Origin: Karstenula rhodostoma CBS 690.94
Taxonomy: Eukaryota > Ascomycota > Dothideomycetes > Pleosporales > Didymosphaeriaceae
Assembly (NCBI GenBank): GCA_010093485.1
Contig: MU001500.1
Location: forward strand, 940,198 to 1,004,197
Length of the DNA: 64,000 bases
Direction: 5' to 3'
The notes under the pieces are model-generated. The model did not search any database. It saw only the letters and a list, made by a program, of their open reading frames with translations, and was not told the DNA's origin. Positions 41,859-52,015 of the stretch are shown in pieces (within the stretch, counting starts at the first letter, position 1; every line of letters begins with the position of its first letter). A program made the translations under genes and the position numbers.

Positions 41859-44656
41859 CTAATGCAACAGCCGCTCCGCCGCACGGTCCAGGATCTCCGC
41901 CGTCTTCTTGATCTGCCTCTCCGTTTCCTTCCAGTCCTTCGTTTCGCCGAACGTGTGCCGCTCGATGGCGTCGCGGATGAAGGGGAAGATGTAGTTTGTG
42001 TCGCTGGCGTCGTAGCGCGAGGGGCCGAAGATGATGTGCTTGAATTGCGTGCGGCCGGGTAACTGTTCTTGTTAGCTTTCACCCCTACAATAGTAAGAAG
42101 AAGAGTAAAGGTAGGGCTTACGCCATGCTCCTGCTCGCCGTCTACGTTTCCGCGCTGCACATCCAGCAAGTCCGACTCGAAGCCCGATATCCGGGCATTA
42201 TGCGCTACCCGCTGCACGGTCAGGCCTTGCGTCTCGAAACCGCCCGTGCCGACAATCTGGCTGTACCACGCCGCCTCCCACTGCTCGAATTCCTGCGCTT
42301 TGCCGCCAACGTTCGCGAGAGCATCGACCAGCGGCTGGAACATGCCGATGTCGTAGTCCCCGCCCTGTTTCTCCGTCCACTCGAGGAGCTTCTGGCCTTC
42401 CTCTTGGAGGGAAGAAGCGTAGTCGTCGACCTTAAGCGGCATGAGGGGCTCTTGGGCGAGCTCGAGAACGATGAGGACCCAGACCTGTGTGAGGAGGTTG
42501 TGGTATACGAAATCCGGGTCGACGTATTGGGACATCCATTCGAAAGTCTCGTAGCAGCTGTGCGCCATGTCGCCGTGCTTGGGGCCGGAGAAGCCAAAGC
42601 TGAGGGACGAGCAGCCAGCTAGGTCCTGGAACGCCGCGTAGTCGCTGTCCACACCTAGACCACCAAACTTGCCGCCATGATCCTTTCCCCAGAGCTCAAG
42701 TAGGGTGACATTTTGGCGCGGATCCGCCACGCGGTCTAGCACACGGGTCCAGGCATGTTTGAAGATGGGAGATCCGTTAGCCCACAGCTTGTCGCCCGTG
42801 ACGCCGACATCGACGTTCAGGTATGCGATGGCGTTTGCGCGGAGTTCCTCCATGTTAGCTTCAACGTGCTCGGTTGATCCAATCATGTTGTACTCCTCGG
42901 CATCCCAAGATGCGAATTCGATGGTGCGGAGCGGATGCCAGCCTTGCAAGCGCAGCTCGCCCAGCACACGCGCAACTTCGAGCATGACAGCTGTGCCAGA
43001 TCCAGGATCTGCGGCACCAAAACACCACGAGTCGCGGTGGCTGCCGACAATGATCTTTTTGGCTGTTTCTTCTGAACCGAGGAATGAGCCGAATACGTTT
43101 GTGATGCGCTGTCTGTCCACCTCTTCTTGGTTGTTTTGAAGGTTGACCTTTGGCGACGTTTCATGATGTCCAGACCACCACTTTTCGCCCACATCAGGAA
43201 CTCCGCCGATCCACTGCTCGTAGTTGCCTTCCGGGGCCATTTCTTCGCCTAAGCCTTGCAGTGACTGGAGGAGCTTCTGCGCGTTGCTCCAGGAGATTGG
43301 TATGCTGGGGATGGTAGGTAGCGCGGAATTCTTGTCCTTGGGCATGCGCTTCTGGTCCTTTGTACTGGGTAGTCCAGGCGTGAGTGGATCGCCAATAATC
43401 ATGTTGGAGAGGGCTACGGAGCCTCTCTGCACGCTGTCCGCGGATCTCCACCGGCCATCTGGCCACGTCTTGCCTTTCTTAAATCCATCCTCGGCGGGGT
43501 CCGAGTACATAAGAACACCCGCAACTCCTGCATTTTGCGCTGCTTTTACTTTCATAGCCCGGTCAGATTGAGAGCCGTAGTATCTCATCAAAACGACCGC
43601 CCCCTGAACATCAATTCCGCTATCCCACAATGCCTTGAAGTCTTTCTTGTCGCCGTAGTTGACGTATATCAGCGGTCCCGTAACATTACCGGAAGCTGAA
43701 TATCCATGGAACGATTTGGTCTGCGCGCGCGGCGGGTCATACGCGTTCCCCTCTTCCAGCTGAGCCTCCCACTTCTTCTCTTCTGGTTCTACGATAGCGA
43801 CCCGGCGGCCTTTTTCTGTTGGATAATTCAAGTACACAAAGTACTCGTCGTGGGTATAAGTGTCCATATGCACTTCCTTGAACTGCTCCTCTATCCACTG
43901 TCCCAGTATGTAGCTCCCCTCTGTGCCTGCCACGTGGTCATACGACGTGACGTACCTGAGATTGTCTTGTATTCTAGAGGTGTCGACATTCTGCAGCGCG
44001 AACTGGCGCACCCACTCGGGGTTGAAGGGTGCGCCGAAACCCGCGCCACCCATGGGCACCACCTCGCTCACGACCAACAGATAGACCAGCGCCACGATTA
44101 ATATAAGCCCACACAATCTTGCTATGACCGACCATCCTGGCCTATACTCCTCCGGTATGGTAGGCAGCCTCGACCGGAGAGAATGAAACATAGCGCCAGG
44201 CGACGACGGCCAGGGTATCCGCGGGAGGTGGAAACTGGACAGCGAGTTGGTGATGCTGTAGAAGCGCTTCGAGAACCGGCCTCGAGAGCGATTCCTCCTT
44301 GCGCGCCCCCCCTCGGCGCTCTCCGGATCCAGGATTTCCATCTCCTCCATCGTCTCCCTCAGCTCCGCCTCCTCGTCCGCATCCACGGGGCTCCCGAGCC
44401 CGCTGTCGCCATCGTCGTCGTCGTCCACCGACTGCACCGAGGGCGGGTGGTAGTATCCATTGCGGCGGCGCGAGTTGGACTGCGCATTGGAGCCCACGGG
44501 CAGGTCGTGGCCGAGCAGCGTCTGCCGCTCCGCATCGTCGGAGGCTTCCTGGGGCCCGCGGCGCGAGTACGGCGGGTTCGACGAGGACGTGGCTTCTTCG
44601 TAGGTGGGGATCGGGGGCTCTTCGCGGATCTCGTAGAGGTGCTTCTCGTCGGCCAT
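41859..44656 (-). CDS. Vps70/GCPII-like M28 membrane metallopeptidase
   Basis: Type II membrane protein like yeast Vps70 and human glutamate carboxypeptidase II / transferrin receptor. A long cytosolic N-terminus has PPIPTYEEA, acidic runs (SVDDDDDGDSGLG) and Arg-rich NRSRGRFSKRF; the membrane helix is LCGLILIVALVYLLVVSEVV at about residue 190. Next come the protease-associated (PA) domain and the M28 domain: GSHRDSWCFGAADPGSGTAV (metal-binding His and Asp), ASWDAEEYNMIGSTE (catalytic Glu), AYLNVDVGVTG (metal Asp) and KHGDMAHSCYETFEWM (metal His). The C-terminal TfR-dimerisation-like helical domain follows. An intron near 42069-42122 joins GEQEHG to LPGRTQFKHIIFGPSRYDAS, so the true stop is TAG at 41859-41861; reading through without splicing gives a false tail. 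Likely in vacuole or endosome membranes; substrate unknown. Confidence 0.93.
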
Positions 44657-45127
44657 GGCCTCTCAGCGGCGGATCGGATCGGACGGATCCCGGAAGCGTG
44701 CGCGAACGAGGTTCGGAACGGGGGCGATAGGGGCGTGTGGCTCGATTACTAAGGATATGTTGGTGTACTACGGAATGCGCATATACATGGTGAGCAATGA
44801 AAAGAGAGCGACGAGGGTCGGGAGGGCAAGAAAAAGGTGTTGTGGCTTCTGTCGCGTGAATGTGTCTGGAGATAGAGGTGGTGGCTCGGAGACGCAGTCC
44901 GCCGAGGCTTGGAAACTGGAAACTTGGGGGGTGGGACGAAACAACACTCCCTCTCTTCTTCGACACTTGTCCATTCACTACTCGCGGGGAAGGACTCGAT
45001 TGTGTTTGGGAGACTTCCAGATTCGCTAACTATATACAGCACCGAAACGTATCGTCTCATCATGCACGCAGCCGGTCCCTCGGACTTGTACAGTTTGCAT
45101 ATAGCAGTACCATGCCATCGGTACCAT
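44657..45127. other. Intergenic, M28 peptidase promoter side
   Basis: The 470 bp upstream of the peptidase ATG and downstream of the SDR stop. No gene seen. Confidence 0.6.
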
Positions 45128-46100
45128 CTACATGTTCCGACCACCCGTCACCATGATGGTCTGTCCCGTGACATAGCTCATCAGCGGGCTCGCCAGTGCA
45201 AGCACAGCACTCGCTGCCTCGGTGGCGTTACCTGCCCTCCGCAGCGGGATGTCCAAGTGCTGCTCTCCTGCGCTGGGCTCGGCCGCCTTCTGGGCTCCTG
45301 GTATGCCCAGCGCAACCTTTGTGCCATCTGGGGTCGTGATGAACGCACCCGCCTCCTTCGCCGCCGTCAACCGGGTGAGGATGTATCCAAACGCGACCGT
45401 GTTCGCCCGCACGCCGAAAGCCGGACCCCACCTACCCAAGTCAGCGTCGTCCTACAAACCAGTGGAGAGAGACGTACTCCTTTGCGACCGTCTTCGTCAG
45501 ACCCGTAATACCCGCCTTCGCAAGCGCATAGTTGATCTGTCCCGCATTTCCATTCACACCCGAGGTACTCGAGATGTTGATGATATTCCTCGGCTCGCCG
45601 TCCTTGACTCGGAAGTACGGCGCCGCCGCCCTGATGATCTTGAAAGGCGCAGTGCCGTGGACGTCGACGATTGTGTGCCATTGCTTGTCCGTCATCTTGT
45701 GGATGACACCGTCCCAGGTGTAGCCAGCATTGTTAACGATGATGTGGATCTTGCCGCCTCCGAACTCGGCGGCCTTCTTGATGAGGTCCGCAATGTAAGC
45801 GTCGTCGAGGACATCACCGGCGACCGCGATGGCGGCGCCTCCGCTCTGGTTGATCTCATCTGCTACGGATTGTGCTTTCTCTACTACCTGTTAGCTGGTG
45901 GTACCATCATGCCTGCGCAGCAACATACTCGCATCCACGTCCGCAACGACGACTTTAGCGCCCTCGTTTGCGAACAATCTCGCGGCTTCGGCGCCAATGC
46001 CCTGTCCGGAGCCTGTAATAATAGCTGTCTGGCCAGCCAACATACCCTTAGGGTAGTTGAGATGGCCTGCGATCTGATCAATTCGCTTGGAAGCAGACAT
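45128..46100 (-). CDS. Short-chain dehydrogenase, FabG / 3-oxoacyl reductase-like
   Basis: NAD(P)-dependent Rossmann-fold oxidoreductase. Exons on the minus strand from ATG at 46100 give MSASKRIDQIAGHLNYPKGM, the cofactor loop AIITGSGQGIGAEAARLF and KVVVADVDA. After an intron the second exon reads DEINQSGGAAIAVAGDVLDD, then IHIIVNNAGYTWDG (NNAG motif), ISSTSGVNGNAGQINYALAK (catalytic Ser, Tyr and Lys in the YxxxK arrangement) and AGITGLTKTVAKE; after another intron it continues GVRANTVAFGYILTRLTA and ends MSYVTGQTIMVTGGRNM. The region RRAGNATEAASAVLALASPL is the usual FabG-like C-terminus. Substrate could be 3-oxoacyl groups, a sugar or a secondary alcohol; nothing near it decides. Confidence 0.88.
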
Positions 46101-46515
46101 CTTCACTAGCAGCTAAAAGAGGAAGACGATGGATCACGACTAAGCTGCAGAAGCGGCCGGCTTATAGAGTCTAAAACTCGGGACGCTCAAGATCATGAAT
46201 TGCGGAGGGGCTTAACCGATGGATCAGATATCCGCTGCCCGCATAGGCCGAGGTTCGTCGGGAGATGCGCTAGACCGGTGTTGGGGTAGCGTACATCGAG
46301 GGGAACTACTACTCGTCGACGTAAAGTCTCAAGCAATTACTCGTGCCACGCATTGGCAACGATCTCGTGAGAACGACAAGGAAACGGCGATGCTGTTACA
46401 TGGAATGGATAAGCGTTTATCCAGTGAGCAAGTGGCGACCAGTTGGGCAGTAGCGTTTGACGTGACATGCATGTCAAGGATGGAAAGTATAACTAAGGTC
46501 TATCTAGGTCGAGGA
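46101..46515. other. Intergenic upstream of the SDR gene
   Basis: 415 bp with SDR promoter sequence; no gene seen. Confidence 0.55.
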
Positions 46516-47485
46516 CTAAGAGGAGAGATGGGTGCAAGACTGACTACCTGCCTCGACTTCTTCCGCGCAACCTCCACCCTCCATGTACACGATTTCCTTG
46601 CCTGTAGACGCGTCTGAACGAAGATCGGAACCGCTATCAGAGCTGTGCATGGATTTACGAGTGTTGCGAGGACCGTTCGAGCGAAGACGCAATTGTCTCC
46701 GATCCTGATACTCTTGATCCTCCGAGAAACCAAAGAGCCCGTTAAGTGCGAGATGAAAATCTGTGTTGGAACGCTTCGTTTCTCGAGTGACCTGAGGATC
46801 CGTGCCACAACGCCGGGGAGCGTTCAAGGTGTTCGACCGACTGCTGTAAGGGTCTGTGCCGGCACGCTTTGGTGCGTTGAAGGTATCTGAGCGAGTAGTA
46901 TCTGATCGAGTGGTATCTGATCGAGTGGTATCTGATCGAGTGATAATTGATCGAGTGGTATCTGTATCAACGGAAGAGCAACGAGCTGTTAGGGTCAGCA
47001 AAAAGTGTCATGCAACAATAGCCCATGTGAGATGTTGTAGAGCCTTAACATTGTCTCATTTCCACTTACCAGGAATGGTTTCCGGCAAGGATCCTGGAAC
47101 GGCTATGTCATTGCGATTCGCAATAGTCGCTACTGATGCGCAAGATTGCATCCTCAGCCATCACACCGGAAGCCAAAGTCAATAGTGGATGGCGAAGAAC
47201 AAGAGTAGCAGGGTTATAGAGGCCGTTCTAACGCTTGGAGGTCGATGGGACAGCCAAATCGACTCTATCTGGAACAGTTTCAGAGTGAGCTGCAGGCAGG
47301 CCGTTACTCATGTGATTCCCTTTGTTCCAGTGACCGGGTTCCTCTGGTTCGGGAGACCCATCGTATTGAGCAGTTGGATAGTCTAATTCATTAGCAAGAG
47401 GGAAAGAAACAAGAAATAACTGGCGATGTGCAGTAAAGAAGGTATCAATATGTTGTGTCGTAATGCTGGTGGCATCGGGAATCAT
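46516..47485 (-). CDS. Hypothetical protein with tandem TTRSD repeats
   Basis: The 3' exon (about 46987-46516) starts ARCSSVDTDTTRSIITRSD, carries three to four tandem TTRSD units (15-bp repeats), then TFNAPKRAGTDPYSSRSNTL, NAPRRCGTDPQVTRETKRSN and FHLALNGLFGFSEDQEYQDR, and ends SQSCTHLSS. A GTAAGT..CTAACAG intron joins it to an upstream exon reading QSCASVATIANRNDIAVPGS and LPETIP. A further upstream frame (47485-47228) begins MIPDATSITTQHIDTFFTAH and may be the first exon, but its join is not resolved, so the 5' boundary is provisional. Disordered, Thr/Arg/Asp-rich, no domain recognised. Confidence 0.45.
46886..46960 (+). repeat. 15-bp coding tandem repeat (five units)
   Basis: Five units of 15 bp starting at 46886, 46901, 46916, 46931 and 46946, consensus TCTGATCGAGTGGTA; the middle two are identical and the others differ at one or two positions. 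On the minus strand each unit encodes the TTRSD pentapeptide. Unit length is a multiple of three. Confidence 0.9.
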
Positions 47486-47513
47486 ATAGGCTACAAATGT
47501 GTCAAGTGTTCCC

Positions 47514-48065
47514 CTATCTCCTCATTCCAATCTCACCATCATCAACCCGGGGATCAACCCTGTTTCCAACATTGGTCGAGTGAGGGCCTATGTTTGTGCT
47601 TCCGGTGGTGGCGCCGCGGTTATCGAGGTCTGAGTCGAATCGCGGGTCGACCTTGTTGCCTACGTTCGTTCCGTGCGGGCCGTAGTTTGTCGAACCAAGA
47701 GTTGCGGATTCGCCTTGGGCATATCGGTTCACACGCTCGCGATCGGTGTCTTTTGGTGTGACGCCCGCTCCAGTTCCGTGGTAGTGGCCGTGCTCGAACT
47801 CGTCGACCCCGCGCGCAGCGATGTTTTGCTGGCGCTGTGCGGACTCACGGTCACCAGTCGCTGAGTCTACTGCCGCATTTAAGTTCCCACGGATTGCTTC
47901 TCCGGTACCCTTAAACATGTCAGTATGAGTAGTAGAATACTTTGTGGGGGAGTGTTGTGTAGAGGGAGGAAAGAAACAATAAGGCAAACATACGTGAACC
48001 ATTCCGACGCCTTTCTTGATAGCTGCGCCGAGGCCCTCACCAGTCTGGGATCCAGTTCCTGTCAT
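47514..48065 (-). CDS. Small hydrophilic stress-type protein with duplicated C-terminal motif
   Basis: Two exons on the minus strand. ATG at 48065 encodes MTGTGSQTGEGLGAAIKKGV GMVH; a GTATGT intron of about 85 nt follows. The second exon starts GTGEAIRGNLNAAVDSATGD and continues RGVDEFEHGHYHGTGAGVTP. Two copies of a motif follow, GSTNYGPHGTNVGNKVDPRF and GSTNIGPHSTNVGNRVDPRV, ending DDGEIGMRR. The Gly/Asn/Asp/His-rich, hydrophobic-poor composition and the G.GEAIRGN..A..D...G core match fungal proteins induced by starvation, conidiation or stress (CsbD-like or hydrophilin-like). It is probably cytosolic and protective, with no enzyme motif. The name is inferred from composition and partial family resemblance. 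Confidence 0.72.
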   Translation of the reverse strand: MTGTGSQTGEGLGAAIKKGVGMVHVCLPYCFFPPSTQHSPTKYSTTHTDMFKGTGEAIRGNLNAAVDSATGDRESAQRQQNIAARGVDEFEHGHYHGTGAGVTPKDTDRERVNRYAQGESATLGSTNYGPHGTNVGNKVDPRFDSDLDNRGATTGSTNIGPHSTNVGNRVDPRVDDGEIGMRR

Positions 48066-48551
48066 CTTGGATGTTTGTAGGAGTGTCGTTGTGATGTTCG
48101 TCGATAGTAATTTGGAGGGAGAGAGGGGTTGGACAGGTTGTTCAGATGGGAGTTCGAGCTTTTATGAAAAAAAAAAAAAAAAAAAGAACACTTCAGGTGA
48201 CCCAGGTGTGACGAAAGAGACGAGCTCGGGACCTGTTATCTGCGGCGAATATAACATGCGTTGTTAAAGTCACGACTTCCCTATGACATCATCCGGTCGA
48301 TCCCGGTTGCCGGATATGGGGCACCACAGTCGCATTAAAATGGCAAGGACAACAATTTTTTTTCTCGAAGACAACTCAATGTATTTAACATTTCCGTTGC
48401 AAGTGTACTCGATTCCACTAGCACTAAATGCCAAGCATACTTGATGCTTTTGATATCCTAAAATCTCATCCAGTCATAAGTTCATACACCAGTCCCGACC
48501 TTTAATTGCAACCCACACGAACAAAACTCTTCGCTTTCAACAAACATATAT
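48066..48551. other. Intergenic with a poly-A tract
   Basis: About 490 bp between the stress-type protein and aldolase (both minus strand). An 18-19-base A run at about 48168-48185 is interrupted by one G near its end. No gene seen. Confidence 0.6.
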
Positions 48552-49032
48552 CTACAACTTTCCAGCGGTGTAGAAATCCTCAAGCGCGATCTCAACACGC
48601 TTGGTCATGGTCTTCTCGCCCTCACGGACCCAGACGCGGGGATCGTAGTACTTCTTGTTGGGCTTGTCCTCGCCTTCAGGGTTGCCGACCTGGGTCTTGA
48701 GGTAACCCTCGTTCTTCTTGAAGAAGTCGCGGAAACCGGTGCTGTATGCCCACTGCAGGTCAGTGTCAAGGTTGACCTTGACAACACCATACGAAATAGC
48801 CTCGCGGAAGTCATCGACGGAGCTGCCAGAGCCACCGTGGAAGACAAGGAAGACAGGCTTGTCCTCCTTGGTCTTGGTCTGCTCCTTGACGTACTCCTGG
48901 TGCTTCTTGAGGAGCACGGGCTGGAGCTTGACGTTTCCGGGCTTATAGACACCGTGGACGTTACCGAAACCTGCGGCGATGGAGAAGTACGGAGAGATGG
49001 CGGAGAGGGTCTTGTAGATCTCGTAGATGTCT

Positions 49033-49065
<33 letters not shown>

Positions 49066-49768
49066 TCCTCGTTGTTCACACCATCCTCCTCACCACCGGT
49101 GATACCGATCTCCATCTCGAGCCACTGCTTCATGGGAGCAGCACGCTTGAGGTACTTGGCGGTGGTCTGGATGTTCCAGTCTACGGCCTCCTCGGACAGA
49201 TCGATCATGTGCGAAGAGAAGAGGGGTTCGTTGTGCTCCTTGAAGTAGGCCTCATCGGCGTCGAGCATGCCATCGAGCCATGGCAGGAGCTTCTTGGCAC
49301 AGTGGTCGGTGTGGCTGAAATTGTGTTAGCCTTGACAGCGTATAGCGCCTCAACTGCTGACTTACAGAACGACGGGAACGCCGTAAGTTGGGGCAATTGA
49401 GCGGATGTAGTGAGCGGCCGCGACGGCACCGGCAATGGATGCAGCCTGGTCCTTGTTGTCTACACCCTTTCCGGCGAAGAAAGCGGCACCACCTTGCGAG
49501 GTCTGGAGAATGATGGGGCTCTTCTTGTCGCGAGCAGCCTCGAGCGATGCGACCACGGTGGAGCTGGTCGTGACGTTGATGGCGGGGATGGCATAGCCGT
49601 TCTCCTGTGCGTGCTGGAAGAGCTTGCGGACATCTTCACCGGTGATGACACCGGCCTTGCGGGAGAGAACGCTGACGGGGTCAGTAAAGATGAACGAGGC
49701 CAGTGCTGCCATTGCGTCTTCGCCAGGCCCAGCGGGGGAGGGGCATTGACTTACTCTTGGGCACCCAT
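48552..49768 (-). CDS. FBA1: Fructose-bisphosphate aldolase, class II
   Basis: Zinc-dependent aldolase of glycolysis and gluconeogenesis, splitting fructose 1,6-bisphosphate to DHAP and glyceraldehyde 3-phosphate. The first coding exon is 14 nt (ATGGGTGCCCAAGA at 49768-49755); a GTAAGT..GTCAG intron joins it to VLSRKAGVITGEDV, which restores the family start MGAQDVLSRKAGV. A second intron (near 49316-49366) lies before TDHCAKKLLPWLDG. Zinc ligands: His of VLHTDHC, His of AAGFGNVHGVYKPG and His of FLVFHGGSGSS; the substrate loop VKVNLDTDLQWAYS is present. About 360 aa, ends DFYTAGKL. An unspliced reading of exon 1 extends into a false Met-Ala-Ala frame. Confidence 0.96.
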
Positions 49769-50668
49769 TGTGATTGTAGTTGTGTGGTTGGTTCGTGGAT
49801 ATAGAAGTGGCTGTAGATTGTTGTGTCAGGAAAGTCGGAGGCAAAGGATGTAATAAAGGGAGAGAGAGCTCTGATGTAATTGCTCGATCCACCGGTGGTG
49901 AGCTGAGGTGGGGTGCACCTTCGCACTTTCCTTGCGAACCCCACCAAGCCGAAGCCGCCGGCGCGCACAGAAGCAACACGCACCCTGGCAACGAATCACG
50001 AAACAAGGCGGGCTTACCTGATAAGAGAGAGTGGAGAGGCAATGGAAAAGTCTGAAGCCACTGTGACGTGGGTTGAGCTTGGATTTAGGGCCTTCGAGTC
50101 TGTGCCTTCACGGCCGCGCTGTTGTCGTCGTCCGGCGAGAAGCTCGGCTCAACTACTGCACGCCCTCCTGTGCCCGATTCTCTCCGCATGTAGACGGCTG
50201 TGCCTCTATGGCGCGCCTAAGGCGATTGGTGGCGTGCATGTCTCTCTACCTCGATCCGTGCTCGAATACTCTAGAATGCCAGTGGCTCTGGTCGAACCTC
50301 ATCACGCGTGAACATCACGACACATCCATCAGCCAATTGGCACGCGTCTCCGCCGCTTCACGAAGGCTGTCGTGCTCCCAACGCCGCCTCACGTCTCGTC
50401 CACTGGCCCGAATCAAGAACCTGCCGGCAATGGCATCTTTTGAACAATGTATGTTTACAGCGGACGGAGACATGCCCGCATCCTCGGCCCCGCGGTCCCC
50501 GTCTCCCTATTGTACATGTGCAAAGTCCCCATGGAGTCAGATGTAACGGGACAACATTCGGTTGAATCCAACACTCTCTTAGAACCATCCAACAGTCTAG
50601 CCGTGTTATCATACACCACCTCTCTCAGCACCAGACCTTCCCCTCTTGTAGATGTGTAGTACAGCTCG
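49769..50668. other. Intergenic, aldolase promoter and bL9m 3' flank
   Basis: About 900 bp. A strongly expressed glycolytic promoter is expected directly upstream of 49768, and the region has a C/T-rich composition near the aldolase side. No other gene seen. Confidence 0.55.
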
Positions 50669-51590
50669 CTACTCTTTTGCCCGAATCCGAACCTGTCTCG
50701 TCAGAGGCTGCGCGGCGCCCGGAACTCCGATCTCCACCTTGAACATGCCCAACTGCTTCACCTTGGAGGTATCGCCTTCTTCGTGGCCACTCACAAAGTG
50801 AATGTCGTTTTCTGAGAGGTGGACACGGGCTGCCTCGTCGTTGTGTGCAAGTGCGGACTTGATCGTCGCGACGATGTCTGCGGTCGAGACTGACCCGTAA
50901 ATCGCGTTTTCCAGGGGCTTGGGCTTGCTCGCTGACATGGCCGCGTTCAGAATGTCGGCGGCATTGGAAGCACCGTAGCGCTTTGTGTCTGTCTTCTCTT
51001 GTTCGATGAGCTGTCGTGCGAAATCGATCGTGGGCGGTACGAAGGTATCGATGAGCTCCATGGATCGCTCGGCCTGCTTCTGTCAGGGCACATTCACAGC
51101 ATGACGGAGAAGAAGGCATACACTGAGCTGTTCGATCTCAATTGGCCGCACATAGTGCTGCCGTGGCCTTTGCGCGACCTCGATCTCTTCCTCGGCTTCC
51201 TCCAACGTGATTTTGACTCCGAAAGTAGCATCGCGCGTCATATCCACATCCTGGGCCTTCAATTGCTTCAGCTGCAGGGCGGGTACATAGTCGGCGACGC
51301 GGGCGGGAAACCACTTATTCCGCATAAGCGCTGGGTTGATGGGAACGTACGAGCCTGTCCGTCATGGTCAGTGGTCGCTAGGCAGCGCTCTCAGCCATCG
51401 TACCTGCACGTCCAAACCGCGGGATGTCCTCTCGCAGCTTGACGACGATGTTGCGCTCCGCCTCCTTCGCTGCCTTCGAGATGTTGCGCGTTTGCTGCTG
51501 CTGCCCCCATTGATCCAGCCCCCGCCGCGTCACCCTTCGTATGCATGACGTGCACTGCGGCAGCAGCGACGGTCTGATTGTGGATGCCAT
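50669..51590 (-). CDS. Mitochondrial large-subunit ribosomal protein bL9m
   Basis: Three exons on the minus strand. The first gives a basic presequence (MASTIRPSLLPQCTSCIRRV TRRG) ending in the start of bL9, NIVVKLREDIPRFGRAG; bacterial L9 starts with the same V.L..D....G..G logic. The second reads SYVPINPALMRNKWFPARVA, the bL9 N-domain strand and helix. The third (from about 51075) starts ERSMELIDTFVPPTIDF and includes ENAIYGSVSTADIVATIKSA (the bL9 F.SV...DI.. motif), ending LTRQVRIRAKE. Introns near 51403-51350 and 51130-51075. The Saccharomyces counterpart is Mrpl50. It lies head-to-head with the UBP16-like gene across about 425 bp. Confidence 0.87.
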
Positions 51591-52015
51591 GGAGCGTTGT
51601 GGTACTGCGGAAGCCCTGATGACCAGAAAAAGTGCAGCCGAGCTTAGAATTCGGGATACCTTGCGAAGCGGAACACAGCGCGATGCACCCTAGCACGTGT
51701 CTAGCCGGTGTGGGCCTAGTCGGCAGACTTCACGTAGCAAACGGCAAAGGCTATGATGGCTTACAGCGGTCCACCGCGAAAGAGAGCCTTTAAACATGGC
51801 AATCCGGGGAAGGCTTCTTTCGTCTGCTGTCTGCGCCTTCCTCCAAAGCCCAACAACCCCGGCGTCCGCGCCCGCTCCCTCTCCAGCTTGCGGCAGTTAG
51901 CGACATCGGGCCTACGTGCTTGCCGCGGCCCACCGGAGGAGGGCCCTGCGATTGTCCTAGAGTCTTTCTCCAGTTGCTGGGCTCTCGGTCGCCTTTGCTG
52001 CAGCATCGCGCCGCC
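51591..52015. promoter_or_regulatory. Divergent promoter, bL9m / UBP16-like
   Basis: 425 bp separate the two start codons, so both genes probably share this region. A coding-like plus-strand stretch near 51920-52015 has no ATG in frame and is read as 5' leader. Confidence 0.5.

Noticed and set aside
44142..44978. 278-codon minus-strand frame overlapping the M28 peptidase 5' end
   Set aside because: Arg/Pro-rich out-of-frame shadow of the confident peptidase gene.
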